Below are positions 27,009 through 35,885 of a stretch of 64,000 nt of DNA, piece by piece. Under the pieces are notes generated by a model, which ran no database searches, was not told the origin of the DNA, and saw only the letters and a list, made by a program, of their open reading frames with translations. The stretch is from Aliirhizobium smilacinae (GTDB lineage: Bacteria > Pseudomonadota > Alphaproteobacteria > Rhizobiales > Rhizobiaceae): contig NZ_VDMN01000001.1 in NCBI RefSeq assembly GCF_006335145.1, positions 1 through 64,000 on the forward strand. Reading direction: 5' to 3'. Every line of letters starts with the position of its first letter. The stretch's first letter is position 1. Made by a program: the position numbers and the translations under genes.

Positions 27009-27779
27009 TTGACACATCCATCCGTAAGACATCCGGACCTCGAAGGCCGTGGCATCCTTGTCACCGGCGGCGGATCCGGAATCGGTGCAGCACTCGTCGA
27101 AGGGTTCGTGAAACAAGGTGCGAAGGTCGCCTTCATCGATATCGCCGAAGAGTCGAGTCGCGCGCTTGTCGCGCAGTTGGCAAAGGGTGCCGTCCACGAG
27201 CCTCTATTCATCCGGGCGGATCTCTCCAGCGTTGACAAAACCCAGGCGGCTGTCCGCCAGGCTGCGGAGCAGCTCGGCTCGTTATCCGTACTGGTCAACA
27301 ATGCCGGATGGGATGACAGGCATGGACTTGAGGATGTAACGGAAGCCTACTGGGACAAAAGCCAGGCAATCAACCTGAAGCAGATGTTCTTCGTTTCCCA
27401 GGCAGCCGTTCCCTATCTGAAGCAGGCGGGTGGAGGGTCGATCGTCAATTTCTCGTCGATCTCATATCTGCTCAATATGGGGGATTATCCGAGTTACACC
27501 ACAGCAAAAGCCGGCATCATCGGCCTGACGAAGGGACTGGCCGGAAAGCTTGGTCCTGACGGCATCCGGGTGAACGCGATCCTGCCGGGAATGATCATCA
27601 CCGAAAGACAGAAACGCCTGTGGCTGACGGATGAAAGCATCGCCGCGATGATCGGTCGGCAGTGCCTGAAACGCACTCTTTACACCACCGACCTCGTCGG
27701 CCCCTGCCTCTTCCTGGCTTCGGATGCGTCCGCTGCGATGACGGCTCAGACGCTGGTCATCGATGGCGGAGCGCTCTGA
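27009..27779 (+). CDS. Short-chain dehydrogenase/reductase (classical SDR)
   Basis: A 256-residue NAD(P)-dependent SDR. The cofactor loop is GILVTGGGSGIGAALVEGF, followed by NNAGW, the catalytic Ser in NFSSISY, and Tyr/Lys in YTTAKAG. The start is a TTG at 27009, seven bases after AGGAGG, and no ATG lies near. Sequence and length fit classical sugar or acyl dehydrogenases. Its neighbours give no pathway, so the substrate is unknown. Confidence 0.85.
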   Translation: MTHPSVRHPDLEGRGILVTGGGSGIGAALVEGFVKQGAKVAFIDIAEESSRALVAQLAKGAVHEPLFIRADLSSVDKTQAAVRQAAEQLGSLSVLVNNAGWDDRHGLEDVTEAYWDKSQAINLKQMFFVSQAAVPYLKQAGGGSIVNFSSISYLLNMGDYPSYTTAKAGIIGLTKGLAGKLGPDGIRVNAILPGMIITERQKRLWLTDESIAAMIGRQCLKRTLYTTDLVGPCLFLASDASAAMTAQTLVIDGGAL

Positions 27780-27781
27780 AA

Positions 27782-27818
27782 TAAAATGCCGCGCGGACGG
27801 AGAGAGATGTCCGCGCGG
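27782..27818 (-). terminator. Terminator after the RND pump gene
   Basis: CCGCGCGGAC (27789-27798) and GTCCGCGCGG (27809-27818) form a perfect 10-base stem. The minus strand continues CATTTTATTT, so it mainly serves the RND operon, though it may also stop SDR transcription. Confidence 0.75.
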
Positions 27819-27827
27819 CCGTGCACC

Positions 27828-30800
27828 TTACTCTGCCGGGGAGACAGCAGGTGCAACCTCGGTATCGTGATGGCGCAGCGGACGGTTACCCGTCAGAAGC
27901 CGAGCCAGCACGTAGAAGACGGGCGTCATGAAGATGCCGAAGAAGGTGACGCCGATCATGCCGGAGAAGACGGCAATACCCATGGCGGCGCGCATTTCGG
28001 CACCCGCACCGGTGGAGATCACCAGCGGCACGACACCCATGATGAACGCCATCGACGTCATCAGGATCGGACGCAGGCGCAATCGGCTAGCCTCCACGGC
28101 CGCTGCGAGCGGCTTGCGTCCGGCAAGTTCGAGTTCACGGGCGAACTCGACGATCAGGATGGCATTTTTCGCCGATAGCCCCACCAACACCACCAGCCCT
28201 ATCTGGGTGAAGATGTTGTTGTCGCCTCCCGTCAGCCAGACGCCGGTCATTGCCGCCAACACGCCCATAGGTACGATCAGGACGATCGCGATCGGCAGTG
28301 TCAGGCTTTCATACTGGGCAGCAAGCACGAGGTAGACGAGCAGCAGCGCCAGCGGGAAGACGATGATGCTTGAATTGCCCGCAAGGATCTGCTGGTAGGT
28401 CAGGTCCGTCCACTCGAAGTCGATACCCGAAGGCAGCGTCTCGGCCAGGATCTTGGTGATCGCGGCCTCCGCCTGTCCCGACGAATAGCCCGGTGCCGGA
28501 GCGCCGTTGATATCCGCCGAAAGGAAGCCGTTGTAACGGGTCGTCCGTTCAGGTCCTGCCGATGCATCGACCTTCAGGAGCGCCGAAAGAGGGATCATCT
28601 CGCCAGACTGCGAACGAACCTTCAGCTGGCCGATATCCTCGGCCTTGGCGCGATATTGCGCATCCGCCTGGACACGGACGCTGTAGGTGCGGCCGAAGGC
28701 GTTGAAGTCGTTCACATAGAGCGAACCGAGATAGATCTGCAGCGTCTCGAACACGTCGGTGACCGAAACCCCAAGCTGTTCCGCACGTGCGCGGTCCAGA
28801 TCGGCATAAAGCTGCGGCACGTTGATCTGGAAGCTGGAGAATACGCCCGTCAGTTCCGGAGCCTGGGCCGCCTTGGCCATTACGGCCTTGGTTGCTTCGT
28901 CGAGGGCCTCGTAGCCGTAGCCGGCCCGATCCTCGATCTGCAATTTGAAGCCACCCGTCGTGCCGAGACCGTTGACCGGTGGCGGCGGGAACATGGCGAT
29001 GAACGCATCCTGGATACCGGCGAACTTCTGGTTCAGCGCCATGGCTATGGCACCGCCCGAAAGTTCCGGCGTCGTACGCTTGTCGAAGTCGTCAAGCACG
29101 GCAAACACGATGCCCGAGTTCGAGCCGATGGTGAAACCATTGATCGACAGGCCCGGGAAGGCGATCGCATGTTCGACGCCCGGCTGTTCCATGGCGATGT
29201 CGCTCATCCGCTTGATCACGTCTTCCGTCCGGTCGAGTGTCGCGCCGTCGGGAAGCTGTGCAAAGCCGATCAGATACTGCTTGTCCTGCGCCGGGACGAA
29301 ACCGCCCGGCACCGCATTGAACATGCCGTAGGTGGCGCCGACCAGTGCCAGATAGATTACCATGACGATGCTCTTGCGGGACAGGAGCCCACCGACGCTG
29401 CGACCGTAGCCGTTTGCGGCGGCACCAAAGCCACGGTTGAAGCCACGGAAGAACCAGCCGAACGCCTTGTCCATTCCCCGCGTCAGCCAATCCTTCGGCG
29501 CATGATGATCCTTCAAGAGAAGGGCCGCCAGAGCCGGCGACAGCGTCAGCGAGTTGATCGCCGAGATAACCGTCGAGATGGCGATGGTCAGTGCGAACTG
29601 GCGATAGAACTGGCCGGACAGGCCGGTAATGAAGGCCAGCGGTACGAAGACCGCGACGAGCACGAGCGCAATCGCCACGATAGGACCGGAGACTTCGCGC
29701 ATCGCCTTGTAGGTGGCATCACGCGGAGAAAGCCCGTTCTCGATGTTTCGCTCGACATTCTCCACCACCACGATCGCATCGTCGACCACGATACCGATCG
29801 CCAGCACGAGGCCGAACAAGGTCAGCGCGTTGATCGAGAAGCCGAAGGCGTACATGACCGCAAACGTGCCGATGACCGAGACCGGAACCGCGATCAGCGG
29901 AATGATCGAGGCACGCCAGGTCTGCAGGAAGATGATGACGACGAGAACGACCAGCGCAATGGCTTCGAGAAGCGTATCGAGCACCTTCTCGATCGACGAG
30001 CGCACGAACTTGGTCGTGTCATAGACGATCTCGTATTTGACGCCTTCCGGCATCGCCTTCTGCAGCTCGTCCATGGTGGAGCGAACCTGGTCGGCAATCT
30101 CGATCGCATTCGAACCGGGAGCCTGCAGCACCGGGATCGCCACGGCCGGCTGGCCGTCGAGAAGCGAACGCAGCGTATAGTCGGCAGCGCCGAGTTCGAT
30201 ACGGGCAACGTCGCGCAGGCGGGTGATTTCACCGTTGGCGCCTGTCTTGACGATGATATTGCCGAACTCTTCAGGTGTCGTCAGGCGGCCTTGCGCGTTG
30301 ACGTTCAATTGCAGGTCGACGCCCTTGAGCGATGGCGATGCGCCGATGATGCCGGCTGCCGCCTGCACGTTCTGGCCGCGGATCGCATCGGTGATATCGC
30401 TGGCGGCCAGCGACAGGGCTGCCGCCTTCTGCGGATCGATCCAGATGCGCATCGAATAATCGCCGGCGCCAAAAATCTGCACCTGGCCGACGCCTTCGAT
30501 ACGGGCCAGACGGTCCTTGATGTTGAGCGTCGCATAGTTGCGCAGATAGGTCAGATCATAACGGTCGCTGTCAGAGACAAGATTGACCACCATGATGAAG
30601 TCGGGCGAGCTTTTCACCGTCGTGATGCCGAGTGCGCGCACTTCCGTCGGCAGGCGGGGTTCCGCCTGGCTGACACGGTTCTGCACCAGTTGTTGCGCCT
30701 TGTCGGGGTCGGTGCCGAGCTTGAACGTCACTGTCAGCGTCATAACGCCGTCGGACGTCGCCTGACTGGACATGTAGAGCATGTCCTCGACGCCGTTGAT

Positions 30801-31010
30801 CTGCTCTTCAAGCGGCGTTGCAACGGTTTCGGCGATGACCTTGGGGTTGGCGCCGGGATAGGTCGCCTTCACCACCACGGATGGCGGCACAACGTTCGGA
30901 TATTCCGAGATCGGCAGCGCACGCAGCCCCAGCAGGCCGGCAACGACGATGAGGACGGACAGGACCCCGGCAAACACCGGTCGGTCGATAAAGAAGCGGG
31001 AAATGTTCAT
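27828..31010 (-). CDS. RND multidrug efflux transporter, inner-membrane subunit (HAE1/AcrB-MexF family)
   Basis: A 1060-residue RND pump. Visible landmarks are the N-terminal FFIDRPVFAGVLSVLIVVAG helix, QNRVSQAEPRLP in the porter domain, the transmembrane proton-relay run GIVVDDAIVVVENVERN (two Asp), and the second-half equivalents ending GLSAKNAILIVEFARE. It exports drugs or lipids in a tripartite complex with the adaptor encoded just upstream; no TolC-type outer-membrane gene is present. It is closest by eye to the MexF/BepE group. Confidence 0.93.
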   Translation of the reverse strand: MNISRFFIDRPVFAGVLSVLIVVAGLLGLRALPISEYPNVVPPSVVVKATYPGANPKVIAETVATPLEEQINGVEDMLYMSSQATSDGVMTLTVTFKLGTDPDKAQQLVQNRVSQAEPRLPTEVRALGITTVKSSPDFIMVVNLVSDSDRYDLTYLRNYATLNIKDRLARIEGVGQVQIFGAGDYSMRIWIDPQKAAALSLAASDITDAIRGQNVQAAAGIIGASPSLKGVDLQLNVNAQGRLTTPEEFGNIIVKTGANGEITRLRDVARIELGAADYTLRSLLDGQPAVAIPVLQAPGSNAIEIADQVRSTMDELQKAMPEGVKYEIVYDTTKFVRSSIEKVLDTLLEAIALVVLVVIIFLQTWRASIIPLIAVPVSVIGTFAVMYAFGFSINALTLFGLVLAIGIVVDDAIVVVENVERNIENGLSPRDATYKAMREVSGPIVAIALVLVAVFVPLAFITGLSGQFYRQFALTIAISTVISAINSLTLSPALAALLLKDHHAPKDWLTRGMDKAFGWFFRGFNRGFGAAANGYGRSVGGLLSRKSIVMVIYLALVGATYGMFNAVPGGFVPAQDKQYLIGFAQLPDGATLDRTEDVIKRMSDIAMEQPGVEHAIAFPGLSINGFTIGSNSGIVFAVLDDFDKRTTPELSGGAIAMALNQKFAGIQDAFIAMFPPPPVNGLGTTGGFKLQIEDRAGYGYEALDEATKAVMAKAAQAPELTGVFSSFQINVPQLYADLDRARAEQLGVSVTDVFETLQIYLGSLYVNDFNAFGRTYSVRVQADAQYRAKAEDIGQLKVRSQSGEMIPLSALLKVDASAGPERTTRYNGFLSADINGAPAPGYSSGQAEAAITKILAETLPSGIDFEWTDLTYQQILAGNSSIIVFPLALLLVYLVLAAQYESLTLPIAIVLIVPMGVLAAMTGVWLTGGDNNIFTQIGLVVLVGLSAKNAILIVEFARELELAGRKPLAAAVEASRLRLRPILMTSMAFIMGVVPLVISTGAGAEMRAAMGIAVFSGMIGVTFFGIFMTPVFYVLARLLTGNRPLRHHDTEVAPAVSPAE

Positions 31011-31129
31011 GTGTAGAGCCCTCTCTCCTGGGCGATGTCCAGGGCATAAGCTGCCCCTGCGCCCGCAGCGCAGTGCCGCGGGCGATCGTTTGGTTCAGTA
31101 TGGGAAAGGCCGAAACTCCGGCCCGGTTG

Positions 31130-32314
31130 TTACTTCGCGGCGATCTTCGCTTCGTCCTGCGGATCGACCGTTGCGCCGGGGCGCACGCGCTGCAATCCGT
31201 TGACGATGATGCGATCGCCGGCGTTGAGGCCCTTTTCGACAATCCTCATGCCGCCGATGGCGTCACCCAGTTCGACCGGGCGGTAGGCGACGGTATTCTT
31301 GCCATCGACCACCAGCACGAACTTCTTGTCCTGGTCGTTGCCGAGCGCCCGTTCGCTGACCACAAGGCGATCCACAGGTTCAGGTTCGCCCATGCGGACC
31401 CGGACGAACTGGCCGGGGATCAGCCTGCCGCCGGGATTACCGAATACCGCCCTCACCCGGATCGTGCCGGTGCCGGCATTCACCTGGTTGTCGATCAGCT
31501 GCAGATGGCCCTTGATCGGCTCGGAACCTGGAGCAAGCGTGGCGATCTCGACAGGCACCTGATTGATGGCAGGCTGACCGTCCGCGAGCGGCAGTTCAGC
31601 CAAGGTCCGTGTTACCAGCTGTTCGTCGGCATCGAAGCTTGCGTAGATCGGATCGGCCGAGACCAGGGTTGTCAGCGGAGTCGACAATGACCCGCCGGCG
31701 ACCAGATTGCCCACCGTAACCTCGATCTTGCCCACACGTCCGGCAATCGGAGCGCGGATCTCCGTGTAACCGAGATTGATTTCCGCGACCCTCAGCGCGG
31801 CCTTGGCCGACTGAAGATTGGCCTTGGCTTCGCGTTGGGTGCTCTGCCTCTGGGCAAGATCGCTCTGCGAGATCGTATTGCGCGACAAAAGGGTATTGCC
31901 CCGCTCAAGCTCGGTTTCGGCGAAAGAAAGCTTCGCTTCGGCCGAGGCGACCAGACCTTCCGATTCGGCAACGGCCGCCATGAAAGGTTCCGGATCGATC
32001 GTCACCAGAAGGTCACCGGCCTTGACCAGGCCGCCTTCACGGAAATGCACCGATTGTACGGCACCGGCGACGCGCGGACGGACATCGACGCGATCGACGG
32101 CTTCGAGACGGCCGGAGAACTCCTGCCATGTGCCGATGCGGCGTGGCTGGATGGTTGCCACGGTCACCGGTATGGCCGGCGGAGCCGCAGATTCCGCCGG
32201 GGACGCCGCATTGGCGCCCTGAGGCATGTCGAGATAGAATGCTGCGCCTGCGATAAGCACAGATGTAGTGAGGCCGGCGCCCAGCAGGGCCCAGCGGGTC
32301 GATTTCGCTGTCAT
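31130..32314 (-). CDS. RND efflux periplasmic adaptor (membrane fusion protein)
   Basis: A protein of about 394 residues with an N-terminal membrane/signal segment, a biotinyl-lipoyl half (VDVRPRVAGAVQSVHFREGGLVKAGDLLVTIDP), an alpha-hairpin (LLSRNTISQSDLAQRQ through AALRVAEINLGYTEIRAPI) and the C-terminal beta-barrel and membrane-proximal domains. It links the RND pump to an outer-membrane channel. The ATG at 32314 has GGAG seven bases upstream; one four codons earlier is the alternative. It is 119 bases upstream of the pump gene. Confidence 0.93.
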   Translation of the reverse strand: MTAKSTRWALLGAGLTTSVLIAGAAFYLDMPQGANAASPAESAAPPAIPVTVATIQPRRIGTWQEFSGRLEAVDRVDVRPRVAGAVQSVHFREGGLVKAGDLLVTIDPEPFMAAVAESEGLVASAEAKLSFAETELERGNTLLSRNTISQSDLAQRQSTQREAKANLQSAKAALRVAEINLGYTEIRAPIAGRVGKIEVTVGNLVAGGSLSTPLTTLVSADPIYASFDADEQLVTRTLAELPLADGQPAINQVPVEIATLAPGSEPIKGHLQLIDNQVNAGTGTIRVRAVFGNPGGRLIPGQFVRVRMGEPEPVDRLVVSERALGNDQDKKFVLVVDGKNTVAYRPVELGDAIGGMRIVEKGLNAGDRIIVNGLQRVRPGATVDPQDEAKIAAK

Positions 32315-32395
32315 TGTGAACTCCATCAGCCTTGGGGAGGGCTGTTATCGTTTCTCGGAACTTTCGATAAATGCGGGCAGAAATTGCAGGCCTTG

Positions 32396-33190
32396 CTACG
32401 TCACCTGACGAACGAAGGCCGAAAACTCTGTGCAGAGCCCGGCTAACCAGGCTCCACCAACACCGTGATACAGGCCCGTCCAGCCGCTGCCGGCGGGCAA
32501 GATGCGTTTGGTGACGCTGACCCCTGCCCCGGAAAGCTTGTCGGCATAACCGAGCGCTTCGTCGCGGAGAGGATCGTCATCAGATGTCATCACCAGAGCC
32601 GGTGCGACACCCGATAATCTCGAACACAGACACGGAGCCGCGTAAGGATGCTGCATCGAACAGGCTGAGCCGAGATAATGGCTCCATCCGTCCGACCAGC
32701 GCTCACGCATGCCGATTTCGTCGGCGCCACGGATCGAGGCCGATGTCATCATCGGATCGATCATCGGCGAAAGCAGGACCTGGCCGGAAAGCCGGCCCGG
32801 CATCTGGTCTCTTGCCTTCAGCGCCGCACCAGCCGCGACATTGCCGCCAGCCTCGTCGCCGGCGATCAACAGGGGTGACTTGCCCTTACCGAAGTCGTTC
32901 AGCTTCTTGCTGAGGCCGTAAAGCGCCAGAAAGGCGCATTCCATCGCCTTCGGGAACACATTCCCCGACACGCTGCCGTAATCAGCCTCCACGACGACCG
33001 CACCTGCGTCTTCGAGTGCGCGGATCACCGGCCGCTCGCCATTGTCATCGGCGGGCGTCTGAAATGCATCGCCCTTGAGATAAAGAACGATCGGCGGCTT
33101 GCCGCCCTGGATATTGCCCTTGTGAATGCGCACGGGAATAGAAGCCTTCCAAGGCCCATCGATTTCCAATGTTTCCCAACGCTGTGACAT
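32396..33190 (-). CDS. Esterase-like alpha/beta-fold protein lacking the canonical nucleophile
   Basis: A 264-residue protein that aligns with hormone-sensitive-lipase-type esterases, but two landmarks are changed. The GDSAGG elbow reads GDEAGG (Glu113 in place of the catalytic Ser), and the HGGG oxyanion loop reads YLKGDAF. The Asp region (DDDPLRDEAL) and a late His (YHGVGGAW) remain. Ordinary serine-esterase activity is doubtful; it may bind a ligand or use other chemistry. The start at 33190 (MSQRWETLEI) is preferred to a longer frame. It is divergent from the LysR gene and lies upstream of the efflux operon on the same strand. Confidence 0.7.
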   Translation of the reverse strand: MSQRWETLEIDGPWKASIPVRIHKGNIQGGKPPIVLYLKGDAFQTPADDNGERPVIRALEDAGAVVVEADYGSVSGNVFPKAMECAFLALYGLSKKLNDFGKGKSPLLIAGDEAGGNVAAGAALKARDQMPGRLSGQVLLSPMIDPMMTSASIRGADEIGMRERWSDGWSHYLGSACSMQHPYAAPCLCSRLSGVAPALVMTSDDDPLRDEALGYADKLSGAGVSVTKRILPAGSGWTGLYHGVGGAWLAGLCTEFSAFVRQVT

Positions 33191-33329
33191 GGCAATTTCC
33201 AGAGTTTCAGCCACGGGTCTTGCGGCGAATTCGTATTCAGATATTATTGTTCGGGATCGCAAGCGCAATACGCTCCGATCGGCAACACTTTTCCAAATTC
33301 ATGGATAATCGCATTACAAGGAGAATGCC

Positions 33330-34265
33330 ATGGATCAGCTGTCGGCAATGCGCGTCTTCGTCAGGGTCGTCGAGACCGGGAATTTCACCCGCGCAGCCAC
33401 GACGCTCGACATCCCGAAGACCACCGTGACCAACATGGTGCAGGCGCTCGAAGCGCATCTGCAGACCACATTGCTCAACCGCACGACGCGGCGCGTCATG
33501 GTGACGACTGACGGCGCTCTCTATTACGAGCGGGCGACCCAGATATTGGCGGACGTGGCAGAACTGGATGGTAGCCTGTCGAATTCCCAGACCCAGCCCA
33601 GCGGCCGGGTCCGTCTGGAAATGGCGGGCGCTTTTGCCGATCTGCTCATCATCCCGCATCTCTGCGAATTCAACGAACGCTATCCGCTGATCAAGCTCGA
33701 TATCGGTGTCGGCGACAGGCTTGTCGATTACATCGCCGAGAACGTCGATTGCGCGCTGCGCGGCGGCACGCCGACGGACCAGTCGCTGATCGTCCGGAAA
33801 GTCGGAGAGATCGGCATGCATGCCTATGCCTCGCCGCTTTATCTGGAGCGAATGGGGAAACCGGAGCACCCGAACGACCTGAATGACGGCCACCGTTGCG
33901 TCGGTTACCTGCAGGCACCGTCAGGCCGGATCATGCAGATGAAATTCTGCAGAGGTGACGAAGAGATCGAGATCGATCCGAACTACATCGTTTCGGTCAA
34001 CGATGCCCGTTCCTATCTCGATGCCGCCATCGCAGGCGCCGGGCTGGCGCAGGTGCCGCGCTTCATGGCCCAAAAGCCCGTGCAGGAGGGCAAGCTCGTA
34101 CCGATCCTGACGGATTGGACCTGCGAGAGTTTTCCGCTCTACATCGTCTACCCGCAGACCCGCCACCTCAGCAACAAGGTACGCGTCGTGGTGGACTGGC
34201 TGGCCAAACGCGTACAGACACTGAAGGTAGAGGAAAACCGGCAGCTGATGCGGGAAGCGAGCTAA
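33330..34265 (+). CDS. LysR-family transcriptional regulator
   Basis: A 311-residue LysR protein. The N-terminal winged helix-turn-helix is clear (MRVFVRVVETGNFTRAATTL, then KTTVTNMVQALEAHLQ), and a periplasmic-binding-protein-like effector domain follows from about residue 90. A good AAGGAG lies ahead of the ATG. It is divergent from the esterase-like gene and the efflux operon, so it most likely controls them, with its operator in the 33191-33329 gap. The inducer is unknown. Confidence 0.9.
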   Translation: MDQLSAMRVFVRVVETGNFTRAATTLDIPKTTVTNMVQALEAHLQTTLLNRTTRRVMVTTDGALYYERATQILADVAELDGSLSNSQTQPSGRVRLEMAGAFADLLIIPHLCEFNERYPLIKLDIGVGDRLVDYIAENVDCALRGGTPTDQSLIVRKVGEIGMHAYASPLYLERMGKPEHPNDLNDGHRCVGYLQAPSGRIMQMKFCRGDEEIEIDPNYIVSVNDARSYLDAAIAGAGLAQVPRFMAQKPVQEGKLVPILTDWTCESFPLYIVYPQTRHLSNKVRVVVDWLAKRVQTLKVEENRQLMREAS

Positions 34266-34392
34266 GCCCGCGAGGTCTTGACCGTATGGCGACAGGCAAG
34301 CTTTGTGCGGTCCACTGTCGAATGGCTGGTCGCTGTTCGCGAATGGCGGGCCGTTCCACGGGAGAATATGTATCCAATTGGGCGAAACGTAA

Positions 34393-34413
34393 ATCAACCG
34401 TTGCGTGACTTCC
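34393..34413 (+). promoter_or_regulatory. Regulon box A, upstream of the lipoprotein hydrolase gene
   Basis: ATCAACCGTTGCGT-GACTTCC is a variant of the shared box (core CCGTTGCGT) with one extra G before ACTTCC and no upstream GTTACA arm. It ends 51 bases before the start codon at 34465. Confidence 0.6.
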
Positions 34414-34464
34414 GGTCGTAAGGCCGCATCGTAAGGTGATCACATCGTTCACCTGGAAAACACG

Positions 34465-35685
34465 ATGCGGCACACGTCTACACTTATCTCTACGATGCTC
34501 CTCGCGCCGCTCCTATCCGCCTGTGGTCACCCCGTTGGCGTCATGGAACCCGTCTCGATTTCGCCCACCTCGACCCGGCCGACGCAGATTGAGATGCTTG
34601 TCGCCACGACACGCCAGCCGTCAGGTGATCCAAAAACACTGTTCAATGGCGAGCGAAGCCCGAAGCCATTTTTGACGGAGGTAGCCGTCTCCATTCCCGC
34701 GAAGCGCGACAGCGGAACCGTACAGTGGCCCAAAAAGCTGCCGCCTGATCCGGTGACGGATTTCGCCGTCACGAAAGTCAAACAGGTCGCCACTCTTCAG
34801 GAGGGGCGGTCATGGTTCCGCCAGCATCTCGAAGGAGGCCACGCGCTCGTTTTCGTTCACGGCTTCAACAACCGCTATGAGGATAGTGTTTTTCGGCTGG
34901 CCCAAATCGTTCATGACTCCGACATGAAAGCGACGCCGATCCTTTTCACATGGCCGTCGCGGGCTAGCCTGTTCGGCTACGAGTACGACAAGGAAAGCAC
35001 CAACTATTCACGGACGGCCCTGGAACAGTCATTGCGGCTGCTCGCACAGGATTCGAACGTGAAGGACATCACGCTGCTGGCGCACTCCATGGGCACCTGG
35101 CTTGCGATGGAATCGCTTCGTCAGATGGGTATCCGCGACGGTCGTGTGGCTTCCAAGATCAAGGACGTAATCCTTGCTTCTCCCGATATAGACATCCAAG
35201 TCTTTGCCAAGCAGTACGCTGAAATGGGGCAACCAAAGCCGAAATTCACAATCTTTGTTTCGCAGGACGATCGGGCACTGGCGGCGTCAAGCCTGATTAC
35301 GGGAAGGGTCGCAAGATTGGGCGGCATCGATCCAACGAAGGAGCCCTACAGATCGCGGCTGGAGGCAGCGGGGATAACCGCAATCGATCTTACGAAGGTG
35401 AAGACCGGAGACAGGCTTAATCACGGCAAATTCGCCGAAAGCCCGGAGATCGTGCAACTTATCGGGCAGAGATTGATGACCGGTCAGCCGCTCACGGACT
35501 CCAACGTCACGCTTGGCGAAGGTCTGACCGCTGTCGTCGGCGGCACCGTGGAGACGATTGGCACCGTTGCGGCGACCGCTGCTGCCGCGCCTGTGACAAT
35601 TCTGGAAAACAAACCGAAACCGGAGCCCGGCGATCTCAAGCAGACGCTAGACAGTGGCAGGGACCCGCAGCCCCTCACCCAGTAA
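34465..35685 (+). CDS. Lipoprotein alpha/beta hydrolase, DUF900 family
   Basis: A 406-residue protein with a lipoprotein signal (LLAPLLSACG). The hydrolase domain holds LVFVHGFNNRYEDSVFRLAQ, the nucleophile elbow LLAHSMGTWL and a late His-containing segment (TGDRLNHGKF). Layout fits the DUF900 family of outer-envelope hydrolases with unknown substrates. The C-terminal 60 residues are a small-residue-rich tail. It is preceded by regulon box A and followed by box B, so it is a single-gene unit of the same regulon. Confidence 0.8.
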   Translation: MRHTSTLISTMLLAPLLSACGHPVGVMEPVSISPTSTRPTQIEMLVATTRQPSGDPKTLFNGERSPKPFLTEVAVSIPAKRDSGTVQWPKKLPPDPVTDFAVTKVKQVATLQEGRSWFRQHLEGGHALVFVHGFNNRYEDSVFRLAQIVHDSDMKATPILFTWPSRASLFGYEYDKESTNYSRTALEQSLRLLAQDSNVKDITLLAHSMGTWLAMESLRQMGIRDGRVASKIKDVILASPDIDIQVFAKQYAEMGQPKPKFTIFVSQDDRALAASSLITGRVARLGGIDPTKEPYRSRLEAAGITAIDLTKVKTGDRLNHGKFAESPEIVQLIGQRLMTGQPLTDSNVTLGEGLTAVVGGTVETIGTVAATAAAAPVTILENKPKPEPGDLKQTLDSGRDPQPLTQ

Positions 35686-35702
35686 ACGTGCCGTTCAGGC
35701 GC

Positions 35703-35735
35703 GATGTTACACACGATGTAACCGTTGCGTACTTC
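35703..35735 (+). promoter_or_regulatory. Regulon box B, upstream of the sulfatase/MoxR/Bat operon
   Basis: Full-length copy: GATGTTACA-N5-TGTAACCGTTGCGTACTTC. The inner GTTACA (35706-35711) and TGTAAC (35717-35722) form a palindrome. The sulfatase start codon lies 150 bases downstream, with a leader ORF between. Confidence 0.8.
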
Positions 35736-35849
35736 TATTTACCCGTCGTCTTCGGAAAAGCTTGCCGTCGGCTTCCGGCAGTCCGCCGAGTGCTTTCACG
35801 AACCTGGGAGTTTCCAACTCGGGTATTCCTGCGAAACAAGGAGAACGCG

Positions 35850-35885
35850 ATGACGTACGACCACGACAAGAGCAGGAGGCGTTAA
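35850..35885 (+). CDS. Possible 11-codon leader peptide ahead of the sulfatase
   Basis: ATG at 35850 after AAGGAG (spacing eight) opens MTYDHDKSRRR and stops at TAA 35883-35885. The stop overlaps the sulfatase ATG (TAATG). The last Arg codons AGG AGG are also the sulfatase Shine-Dalgarno. This suggests translational coupling, but no protein evidence exists. Confidence 0.45.
   Translation: MTYDHDKSRRR

Noticed and set aside
28656..31016. Plus-strand open frame of 786 codons
   Set aside because: It is antisense to the RND pump gene; its Arg/His/Asp-rich composition is the usual shadow of GC-rich coding DNA.
34266..34464. Left attachment site (direct repeat of the tRNA-Lys 3' end)
   Set aside because: I looked for a copy of the T-arm/acceptor sequence here and found none.
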